64,000 nt of DNA from NCBI GenBank assembly GCA_019264575.1, contig JAHUZV010000024.1, positions 248,001 to 312,000 on the forward strand, read 5' to 3'. The notes beneath the pieces are model-generated. The model saw nothing but the letters and a program-made list of their open reading frames with translations. It did not search any database and was not told the DNA's origin. Both the position numbers and the translations under genes were made by a program. Origin of the DNA: Vulcanococcus sp. Lineage in GTDB: Bacteria > Cyanobacteriota > Cyanobacteriia > PCC-6307 > Cyanobiaceae. This document shows positions 55,080-64,000 of the stretch, piece after piece; the stretch's first letter is position 1; every line of letters begins with the position of its first letter.

Positions 55080-55383
55080 TTTGTTCTACCTCCTGCTACT
55101 GCTCTGGTTTTGTCTACGTTTGCGAAGCCATGGGATCACGGCCTTATGTATTCCGGTCTTTCTCTGACGCGCTTTCAGTGCCTTAAGGTATGACTCTGAT
55201 TGTCTGCGATCAAGGTCACTTTCTTGAGCAATTCACGCTTTTCAGAGCACGGCCTGCGTTTTTGGAACTGGCCTCTCTTCTAACTCTCTGATCCTCCGCG
55301 CATTCGTTGACGCTTCTTTCATTCAAGAGGTGAGGTCTTCGCGCGCTCCAGTTCGGAGCCTCAAGGCATCAGAATCACTTTCG
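55080..55383. other. intergenic region at the right end of the island
   Basis: About 300 bases between the oxidase stop and the end of the DUF3104 gene. Composition is intermediate between island and core. I see no gene, no clear Rho-independent terminator for the oxidase, and no RNA. Confidence 0.6.
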
Positions 55384-55695
55384 TTATTTTCTCGAACCAT
55401 GACGATTGTTCTCCTGATGGCGCTGGCCGGTTCGCTGGGCCTGATGGCTGTGATTGTGCGCCGGCTCGAGCGTTCCTGAGCTCTGCTGATCGCGCGGGCA
55501 GAGGATGTCGATCACGGCATCGGCATTCACGGTGCGGATCACGCCCGTGTCGATGCAGGCGATCTGAAACAGCGAGTTGGCGTTGCAGCGCGCACCGCCC
55601 TCGGCATGGATCACCTGTCCCACCCACCAGTCAGGGGTTCGGCGTACGGCCACCAGGTCGCCGACTCGCACCGCCAGAAACCGGGGTTCGCTCAT
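55384..55695 (-). CDS. DUF3104 family protein
   Basis: A 103-residue protein starting MSEPRFLAVRVGDLVAVRRT, then DWWVGQVIHAEGGARCNANS, LFQIACIDTGVIRTVNADAV and IDIL. This is the pattern of DUF3104, a small SH3-like family seen almost only in marine and related picocyanobacteria, often in several copies; function unknown. The last 35 residues are polar and include a region antisense to a small plus-strand frame. Its 3' half lies in the right copy of the repeat that flanks the island, and the left copy is a truncated duplicate. Confidence 0.82.
   Translation of the reverse strand: MSEPRFLAVRVGDLVAVRRTPDWWVGQVIHAEGGARCNANSLFQIACIDTGVIRTVNADAVIDILCPRDQQSSGTLEPAHNHSHQAQRTGQRHQENNRHGSRK
55397..55591 (+). 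repeat. right copy of the 195-base direct repeat flanking the island
   Basis: Matches 43222-43416 in the same orientation with about five differences. This copy belongs to the intact DUF3104 gene, so the left copy is the duplicate. After 55591 the copies diverge at GCAGCGC, with only a short further match (CCCTCGGC) two bases out of step. Confidence 0.93.
55399..55479 (+). CDS. possible 26-residue membrane peptide (right copy)
   Basis: Reads MTIVLLMALAGSLGLMAVIV then RRLERS and stop. Two conservative changes separate it from the left copy, and the match between copies begins exactly at its start codon. It is antisense to the DUF3104 C-terminus. It may be a genuine micro-gene or merely a by-product of the DUF3104 tail; I cannot decide. 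Confidence 0.35.
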   Translation: MTIVLLMALAGSLGLMAVIVRRLERS

Positions 55696-55820
55696 GGGGC
55701 CGCCCATCTGCCTCGCGTGCTGGTACGTATGTACTAGCACGGTTGTGTGAGGTTCCTTCGCGCTTGGCTTGTCGGGATTGGCGGTGATGCGCAGATTGTG
55801 AGCAGTGCTGCCACGAGCCC

Positions 55821-56387
55821 GTGCTGCGTTCCCGTCTGCTCCAGATCGCTCCCGCTCTCGCGCTGGGGTTGAGCCTCCAGGGTTACGCCGCGCCAACGGT
55901 GCAGGTGCTGAATAGCAATCTCACCCAGGCCGAGGTGGTGGCTGCTCAGAAGGGATGGTGCGACGCACTGCTCAAGATCAGCGCCGCTTACGCCAGTGGT
56001 GGTTTCAGCAAGGCCAAGGCCACGGCTGAGGCGGTGATTGATCAGGCCTATGCCTATCAATACGGACCGGTGGCGTTCAAGCCAACCCTCGCCTCGGGAT
56101 CGCAGACGTTCCGCCCCACCCGCGCCGGAGCTTTGGCCTATTTCGTTGGAGGCAATCCCGCCTTCCCGAGCGACAAGGGTTTTGCCCTCAAGCCCTGGCG
56201 CTCCTGTGAGGTGATCAATCAGGTGATTCAGCTCAACGGGAGTTATGCCACCACCATGGGGAACGTTCGTTTTGTGGATAGCTCCGGCAAAACCACCACC
56301 GTCGATAAGACCTGGTCGTTCATGAAGGAGCCCGATGGCTCCATCCGGATCGTTCTGCACCACTCGTCGCTGCCGTTCGAAGGCTGA
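55821..56387 (+). CDS. exported protein, probably NTF2/SnoaL-like
   Basis: A 188-residue protein starting at GTG 55821 with a signal peptide (SRLLQIAPALALGLSLQGYA then AP). The mature part has KGWCDALLKISAAYASGGFS, VIDQAYAYQYGPVAFKPTLA, SGSQTFRPTRAGALAYFVGG, and GNVRFVDSSGKTTTVDKTWS with FMKEPDGSIRIVLHHSSLP. The alternating strand pattern and the closing DGSIRIVLHHSSLP are those of a SnoaL/NTF2-type cone. It is followed by a perfect 9-base hairpin. It is divergent from DUF3104. Confidence 0.75.
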   Translation: MLRSRLLQIAPALALGLSLQGYAAPTVQVLNSNLTQAEVVAAQKGWCDALLKISAAYASGGFSKAKATAEAVIDQAYAYQYGPVAFKPTLASGSQTFRPTRAGALAYFVGGNPAFPSDKGFALKPWRSCEVINQVIQLNGSYATTMGNVRFVDSSGKTTTVDKTWSFMKEPDGSIRIVLHHSSLPFEG

Positions 56388-56409
56388 GCACTTTTCAGGC
56401 CTCAGGGGC

Positions 56410-56440
56410 AAGGGGGCGCACACCACGCCCCCTTCTTCAT
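56410..56440 (+). terminator. hairpin terminator after the NTF2-like gene
   Basis: Perfect 9-base arms AAGGGGGCG / CGCCCCCTT with a 7-base loop, followed by CTTCATG. The T-run is short, so termination may be partial. It lies 22 bases after the stop. Confidence 0.65.
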
Positions 56441-56524
56441 GCCAGCTTTCAGCAGGTGTGCTTTGCGGAACCTGGCGCACCTCGCTCTGTCTTGGCATGG
56501 TGAGAGACCCAGGGGTTGGATCCC

Positions 56525-56716
56525 ATGAGCTGGTCTGAGCTGGAGCGGCTGGTCTGCGACGCCGAGGCCGATGCGGCCATGCAGCGTGCTCTCAAGCACT
56601 GCCGTTCACGCAAAGAATTGATCCTGGCGGCTCGGCGCCTGGGCTACCGAATCACCCGCATCGATCTGCAGCGGGCCTGGCAGGAGCACCAGCAGCTCGA
56701 GCAGGAAGCTCAGTAG
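56525..56716 (+). CDS. Nif11 domain protein
   Basis: A 63-residue protein reading MSWSELERLVCDAEADAAMQ, then KELILAARRLGYRITRIDLQ. The pattern of short N-terminal helix, D-x-x-M/L, and the A-x-x-x-G-Y/F-x-I-T-x-x-D-L ending is that of Nif11, a domain otherwise found in nitrogen-fixation regions and as leader peptides of lanthipeptides. There is no Gly-Gly site or core peptide, so it is not a precursor. It converges with a small membrane-protein gene. Confidence 0.78.
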   Translation: MSWSELERLVCDAEADAAMQRALKHCRSRKELILAARRLGYRITRIDLQRAWQEHQQLEQEAQ

Positions 56717-56856
56717 GGAAGGGTGAAGCCCGACTGCATGCTCTTGAAGTCGAGCATCACCCAGGTGAGCCACACCAGCAGGCCTATCACCCCAGACACC
56801 GCGGCGATGCGGCCCGCAGCGCGGAGGAGCAGTTCCAGCAGGCTGATTTCTTTCAC
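56710..56856 (-). CDS. small single-helix membrane protein
   Basis: Forty-eight codons from a GTG at 56856 read (V)KEISLLELLLRAAGRIAA, then VSGVIGLLVWLTWVMLDFKS and MQSGFTLPY. One strong membrane helix is flanked by an amphipathic N-terminus and an aromatic C-terminus. The seven bases at its end overlap the Nif11 stop on the other strand. It resembles a conserved small protein rather than chance sequence, but I do not recognise it. Confidence 0.5.
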   Translation of the reverse strand: MKEISLLELLLRAAGRIAAVSGVIGLLVWLTWVMLDFKSMQSGFTLPY

Positions 56857-56881
56857 GGGCGGCAGCGCTCACCTTCTCACT

Positions 56882-57652
56882 ATGGGTGGCGCAGCGTTGC
56901 TGTGCGGCGTCGCGGCACTCATGGGCACGGCGTCTCCCGTGGCGGCCGAACCCTGGAAAAGCTGCTGGTTCAACGATCAGCCCATGGGCTGCCGCGATCA
57001 GCACCACGCGGATGGCAGCGTCGCCATCCAGTGGCGCGATGGTCTGGCGATGACCTACACGCTGGTGCGGGAGGGCTTTCCGCGTTCAACCCTGCGGGAT
57101 TCCCAGGGCGGCCTGTGGCAGCGGGAGGTGCTGGCGCAGGGCAATGCCGTGTTCAGCCATACGCAGAACGGCAATCGGATCACGGTGCCGTTGCGGGCGG
57201 AGGCGGGGCATGACTGTCCGCCGGCTGTGCGCGCGCAGGTGGATGGGCTCTACCGCTGGCAGCTCGCGCGGCAGGAGCGTCCGGGGCCGATCGCGATTGC
57301 CAGCCAGCGTGAGCGCTTCACCCCGCAGCTGTTCTCGCTGTTGGAGCGGGCCTACGCCCTCACCCCTGCGGATGGGCGCTTTGTGGATTTCGATCCCTTC
57401 AGCTGCACGCAGGTGAGCACCGTGGGGGCCGAGCTCCAAGAGTGCCGCCCTGATCAGGCGGGGCAACTGATGGCTCGGGTGGCTGTGCAAACGGGGCTGC
57501 GTGGGCGATCAGCCGAGCCCGCCCAGCAACTGGGTTTTGTGCTGGCTCCAACGCCGCAGGAGGGTTGGCGTATTGCTGACATCGTCTACTTACGGGAGCC
57601 ATCCTTTCGGCTCTCCACTTATCTGAAGGAGCTTCTGGAGCAGCGCCCATGA
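56882..57652 (+). CDS. exported hypothetical protein
   Basis: A 256-residue protein with a signal peptide (MGGAALLCGVAALMGTASPV then AAEP). The mature part starts WKSCWFNDQPMGCRDQHHAD and contains SVAIQWRDGLAMTYTLV, NGNRITVPLRAE and a C-terminal half similar to a second small domain (GFVLAPTPQEGWRIADIVYL). Several cysteines suggest disulfides. No family is recognised. The stop overlaps the start of the nitrilase gene as ATGA. Confidence 0.7.
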   Translation: MGGAALLCGVAALMGTASPVAAEPWKSCWFNDQPMGCRDQHHADGSVAIQWRDGLAMTYTLVREGFPRSTLRDSQGGLWQREVLAQGNAVFSHTQNGNRITVPLRAEAGHDCPPAVRAQVDGLYRWQLARQERPGPIAIASQRERFTPQLFSLLERAYALTPADGRFVDFDPFSCTQVSTVGAELQECRPDQAGQLMARVAVQTGLRGRSAEPAQQLGFVLAPTPQEGWRIADIVYLREPSFRLSTYLKELLEQRP

Positions 57653-58605
57653 GCACGATCCAGTCGGCGTTGCCGGTGGCCTTGGTGCAGCTCTGCGCCA
57701 CAGAGGATGCAGCCTCGAACCAGCGCCAGGCTGAGGCCTGGCTGGAGCGCGCTGTGCGGGAAGCACCCGGCGGAGTACGGCCGCGGCTGTTGATGCTGCC
57801 TGAGGTGTGGAATGCGCCCTATGCCGTGGATCGGTTTGCGGCCTTTGCCGAGGCGATCCCGGAGCCCGGTGCCGATCTCACGCATGGGCCTTCGGCTTCC
57901 CTGGCGATGGTGGCGCGCTTGGCCCGCCGCCATGGCGTGGCGGTGATCGCCGGCTCGATCCCCGAGCAGGGCGAAGCCGGGCGGATCTACAACACAGCCA
58001 CGGTGATCGATCCCGGTGGAGTGCTGTTGGCGAAGCACCGCAAGCTGCATCTGTTCGATGTGGATGTGCCGGGCGGGATCTGCTTTCGCGAATCCGACAG
58101 CCTCACGGCCGGGGAATCCCTCACTGTGCTCAGCAGCTCCAATGACCCCCTCGGCACCGGCCTGTCGGAGCCCCCGAACCTGGGCCTGCTGATCTGTTAC
58201 GACATCCGCTTCCCTGAGCTGGCCCTGCTGATGCAACAGCGCCACGGCTGCACCTTGCTGGCCTGTCCGGCCGCTTTCAACACCACCACCGGGCCGCGGC
58301 ACTGGCATCTGGTGATGCGGGCCCGCGCCATCGACACCCAGTGCTTTGTTCTCGCCTGCTCCAGCGCCAGGCCCCAGGGTGATGGCTACCCCAGCTACGG
58401 CCATTCGCTGGTGGTGGATCCCTGGGGCACGGTGATCGCCGAGGCCGGCGAGGGGGAACAGGTGCTGCATGCGCAGCTGGATCTCAGCCAGGTGGCCTCG
58501 GCGCGCCAGGCCATTCCCACCGGCCACCAGCGCCGCCGCGACGTGTATCGCCTCACTGATGCAGCCGTGGGCGGCCATTCCGATGCCGGCTCTGAGGGTT
58601 CATGA
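57649..58605 (+). CDS. carbon-nitrogen hydrolase (nitrilase family)
   Basis: A 318-residue amidase with the Glu-Lys-Cys triad visible in LLMLPEVWNAPY, LAKHRKLHLFDVD and GLLICYDIRFPELALLM. The LHLFDVDVPG block resembles the Nit2/omega-amidase branch that acts on alpha-ketoglutaramate and similar deaminated amides. Cytosolic. Translation is coupled to the exported-protein gene upstream. The stop codon lies inside a 22-base perfect palindrome. Confidence 0.9.
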   Translation: MSTIQSALPVALVQLCATEDAASNQRQAEAWLERAVREAPGGVRPRLLMLPEVWNAPYAVDRFAAFAEAIPEPGADLTHGPSASLAMVARLARRHGVAVIAGSIPEQGEAGRIYNTATVIDPGGVLLAKHRKLHLFDVDVPGGICFRESDSLTAGESLTVLSSSNDPLGTGLSEPPNLGLLICYDIRFPELALLMQQRHGCTLLACPAAFNTTTGPRHWHLVMRARAIDTQCFVLACSSARPQGDGYPSYGHSLVVDPWGTVIAEAGEGEQVLHAQLDLSQVASARQAIPTGHQRRRDVYRLTDAAVGGHSDAGSEGS

Positions 58606-58620
58606 AGTGCACTTCATGAA
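58599..58620. promoter_or_regulatory. 22-base perfect palindrome over the nitrilase stop codon
   Basis: The sequence TTCATGAAGTG is followed immediately by its reverse complement CACTTCATGAA. The nitrilase TGA lies within it. There is no T-run after it, so it is more like a protein-binding site or a 3' hairpin than a terminator. Confidence 0.4.
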
Positions 58621-58805
58621 CGCCGATTGCGTTGGATGAAGAGCAATGTCGATGCGGGGTTCGGGGTTGCCAGGGCCCGTTGGCGGATCCATCGTGAGCA
58701 CATCGGGATTCGGAGGCGCCATTGATGGACGACACCCCCCCTGAGCACCAAAGAGGAGCGCGCTGACGATCCGGCCCCTGCTCCAACACTCTCAACGGAT
58801 CTCTG

Positions 58806-59018
58806 ATGTCCCCCGCGCGCGACGTTGTTGCGCCGTCCACTGCGCCGCCTGAGGTGCCCCGGACTCAGTGGGACGTCCCCCTCGACACCTGGCCCCAGGT
58901 GCCAGCGCCGGCAGCTCCGCCCCACAACCAAAGACTTCACACCTTGATCGCTCGATCGAGGTTGATTACACGCATCACGATTGCAACGCTGGCCCCAATC
59001 CGCGGGCAGATCAGCTGA
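58806..59018 (+). CDS. doubtful small hypothetical protein
   Basis: Seventy codons: a Pro-rich N-terminus (APSTAPPEVPRTQWDVPLDT) followed by a basic stretch (LHTLIARSRLITRITIATLA). No family is recognised and the start context is weak. The only support is that a terminator-like hairpin begins 11 bases after the stop. It may be non-coding. Confidence 0.25.
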   Translation: MSPARDVVAPSTAPPEVPRTQWDVPLDTWPQVPAPAAPPHNQRLHTLIARSRLITRITIATLAPIRGQIS

Positions 59019-59028
59019 GCAGGCAAAC

Positions 59029-59056
59029 GCCCGGGGCTTTCAGCTCCGGGCTTTGT
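59029..59056 (+). terminator. terminator-like hairpin
   Basis: Arms GCCCGGGGC (59029-59037) and GCTCCGGGC (59043-59051), nine pairs with one G-U, loop of five, followed by TTTGTTGTG. Probably ends a transcript from the nitrilase side. Confidence 0.65.
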
Positions 59057-59087
59057 TGTGTTGGCAGCCGGGGTGTCCTAAGGGTTG

Positions 59088-59402
59088 ATGGCGCTTCGAA
59101 AACCCATGCGGCTGCTTGCTCTATCGGCGCTCCTGCTGGGTTCAGCAGCATCGGCGCAGGATGTGTCTGCTTTTGCGCAGTACGCCCAACGTTGCCGTGA
59201 GGGCGGCGGTGCGGCGGCGTGCCGGAGCGCGATGGAGCAATCCCACAGGCTGAAGAACTGGGCCGAGGGGCGCAAGCTGTGGCGTTGCTACACGGCTGTG
59301 CTCGGGGCCGAGGCCGAGATGATTGCGGCGAGCCTGCCAACAGCTCCGCAAGCGGAGGGCACCAGTGCCTGGCAGGAGATGCGCGCAATGTGCGGGCGCT
59401 GA
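59088..59402 (+). CDS. small exported protein
   Basis: A 104-residue protein with a signal peptide (MRLLALSALLLGSAASAQDV, cleavage likely after ASA). The mature protein has four cysteines (QRCREGGGAAACRSAM, WRCYTAV, MRAMCGR), suggesting disulfides outside the cytosol. The ATG at 59088 is preceded by AAGGG; an internal ATG at 59106 would also leave a good signal peptide. No family is recognised. Confidence 0.65.
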   Translation: MALRKPMRLLALSALLLGSAASAQDVSAFAQYAQRCREGGGAAACRSAMEQSHRLKNWAEGRKLWRCYTAVLGAEAEMIAASLPTAPQAEGTSAWQEMRAMCGR

Positions 59403-59493
59403 TCTCTCATGCTCGGTGAGCCCGCGTGCGGAGAGCGCTTGAGGCGAGCCCTTGCGCTTGCGCTATGACGAGCGAGAAGCGACCTGCACCTTG

Positions 59494-59883
59494 ATGAGCG
59501 TTCCTGCATTGCCGGCTGTGGTGAGTCTTGCGGCTCTGATCGCCTACCAGGGCACAGCGATGGCCGTCGGTCAGGCGCGGGTGAAGCACAAGGTGCTGCC
59601 TCCGGCGATGAGCGGGCCGGAGCCGTTTGAGTGTGCGCTGCGGGTGCAGCAAAACACCCTCGAGCAGTTGGTGTTCTTCCTGCCGGTGTTCTGGTTGGCG
59701 GCTTTGATGAGCAGCGAAACCTGGGCCTCGTTGCTGGGCTTCATCTGGGTGGGCGGCCGCGTGGCCTACGGCGTGGGCTACCGGTTGGCGCCGAACAAGC
59801 GTGGTCCTGGCTTCGGGATCAGCTTTCTCTGCTCGATCGCCCTGCTGGTGATGGCGATCCTTGGTGCGTTCAGCCAGCGCTGA
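59494..59883 (+). CDS. MAPEG family membrane protein
   Basis: A 129-residue protein with four hydrophobic helices. It has the MAPEG signature VQQNTLEQLVFFLPVFWLAA and the GGRVAYGVGYRLAPNKRGPG loop that follows in this family of microsomal glutathione transferase relatives. The catalytic residues of the eukaryotic enzymes are only partly conserved, and the substrate is not known. The ATG at 59494 is chosen because earlier codons are not hydrophobic. Confidence 0.85.
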   Translation: MSVPALPAVVSLAALIAYQGTAMAVGQARVKHKVLPPAMSGPEPFECALRVQQNTLEQLVFFLPVFWLAALMSSETWASLLGFIWVGGRVAYGVGYRLAPNKRGPGFGISFLCSIALLVMAILGAFSQR

Positions 59884-60007
59884 GCCGAAGCGGAGCGAAG
59901 CGCGGCGTACCCAGCAGCGCTCCGATCAGGCTCACCCCTGCGGCCAGCTGTCGCAGGGGCAGCCCGAACAGCAGGCTGGCGACATCAATGGCAACAGTGG
60001 CGACCAC
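59870..60007 (-). CDS. possible small hydrophobic protein
   Basis: Forty-five codons from a GTG at 60007: (V)VATVAIDVASLLFGLPLRQ, then LAAGVSLIGALLGTPRFAPL. Two short hydrophobic stretches are visible. It converges with and overlaps the MAPEG gene by 14 bases. In GC-rich DNA a frame this short can arise by chance, so it is only a candidate. Confidence 0.3.
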   Translation of the reverse strand: MVATVAIDVASLLFGLPLRQLAAGVSLIGALLGTPRFAPLRLSAG

Positions 60008-60086
60008 GCGGGCCTTGCAGCGATGCGGCCACTGTAACGAAAGATTGCGTGCTCGTTAAGGAACGTGTTGCGCCGGTGCCTGGGCT

Positions 60087-63892
<3,806 letters not shown>

Positions 63893-63910
63893 GGCAACAG
63901 ATGCGTTGGC

Positions 63911-64000
63911 TCAGCTGCGCTGACGGCGATTGGCCTTGCGGGTGCCTCCGTAGCGATACCCAGGCTGTTCGCGCAGGATCGGCCAGCACTGCGGGCACAC
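63911..64000 (-). CDS. partial gene, C-terminus only (zinc-ribbon-like)
   Basis: The 29 visible codons read VCPQCWPILREQPGYRYGGT then RKANRRQRS and stop. A CPQC pair and a basic tail are visible; the rest lies outside the window. I cannot identify it. Confidence 0.45.
   Translation of the reverse strand: MCPQCWPILREQPGYRYGGTRKANRRQRS

Larger units (their letters stand above)
43417..55396. mobile_element. putative 12-kb genomic island flanked by direct repeats
   Basis: Between the two repeat copies the sequence is clearly AT-richer than on either side (for example the 60 bases from 52201 contain 23 G or C) and codon use shifts to A/T third positions. The interval holds only genes for exported or outer-membrane proteins: SMP-30 lactonase, GMC oxidoreductase, LysM-containing porin, SRPBCC protein and a giant multicopper oxidase, plus long non-coding stretches. 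No integrase, transposase or tRNA is seen, so the transfer mechanism is unknown. The repeat pattern fits integration at, or recombination between, DUF3104 genes. Confidence 0.75.
58606..59087. other. 480-base region with only a doubtful small gene
   Basis: Between the nitrilase stop and the next secreted-protein gene I see the 22-base palindrome, a possible 70-codon frame (58806-59018) and a terminator-like hairpin at 59029. No RNA gene is recognised. Confidence 0.5.

Noticed and set aside
58614..58940. Minus-strand frames opposite the 58.6-59.0 kb gap
   Set aside because: Low-complexity Arg/Ser/His-rich translations without start context or motif.

Overview
The window is a GC-rich chromosome segment of a cyanobacterium, most likely a picocyanobacterium of the Synechococcus/Cyanobium type. 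The evidence is gene content: AcsF, Psb30 (Ycf12), Ycf20-like DUF565, phosphoribulokinase, class II FBP aldolase, a photosystem I accumulation factor, and several families found mainly in cyanobacteria (DUF2996, DUF3685, DUF3727, DUF3104, UPF0182). Genes are tightly packed on both strands with many 1-4 base stop/start overlaps, and GTG and TTG starts are common.

1-43225 is core genome. In order: acsF (partial), DUF2996, a small membrane protein, ubiX and a degenerate RNB-family protein, two half-size Gdt1-type manganese exporters, a Cys-cluster protein, psb30, recJ, a HAD phosphatase, a Ycf20-like protein, glycerate kinase, rpmF, ftsH, a bicupin, a MoaD/ThiS-like protein with thrC, UPF0182, fbaA, an oxidoreductase, a secreted protein with accD, prepilin peptidase, prk, leuB, lpxD, proB, a YqeG-like phosphatase, DUF3727, ruvX, an acetyltransferase-like protein, a CofE-like protein, PIN-PhoH, fumC, a PSI accumulation factor, DUF3685, a Fur-family regulator, hisA (with an in-frame Trp-rich N-terminal domain), a Coq4-like protein, an epimerase, pgsA, a CBS protein, a secreted protein, a metallophosphoesterase, a GST and a gamma-glutamylcyclotransferase-like protein. 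Calvin-cycle and photorespiration genes (prk, fbaA, glycerate kinase) are scattered, not in one operon.

43417-55396 is a visibly AT-richer island of about 12 kb, flanked by a 195-base direct repeat (43222-43416 and 55397-55591, about 5 mismatches). The repeat carries the 3' end of a DUF3104 gene: the right copy belongs to an intact gene, the left copy is a truncated remnant. The island encodes an exported SMP-30-type lactonase, an exported GMC oxidoreductase, a very large porin with an inserted LysM domain, an exported SRPBCC protein, and a 1442-residue multicopper oxidase whose last cupredoxin domain is split by a DUF4214-containing insertion and followed by calcium-binding FG-GAP-like repeats. 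All are predicted to act outside the cytoplasm. I read the set as a transferred extracytoplasmic oxidation module of unknown substrate. No integrase or transposase is visible.

55592-64000 returns to GC-rich core and accessory genes: DUF3104, exported NTF2-like and hypothetical proteins, a stand-alone Nif11 domain protein, a nitrilase-family hydrolase, a MAPEG protein, katG, a GH57 family protein and a partial zinc-ribbon-like gene. No tRNA, rRNA, CRISPR array or insertion sequence was recognised. Coordinates of starts were chosen by eye from family N-termini, stop/start overlaps and ribosome binding sites.
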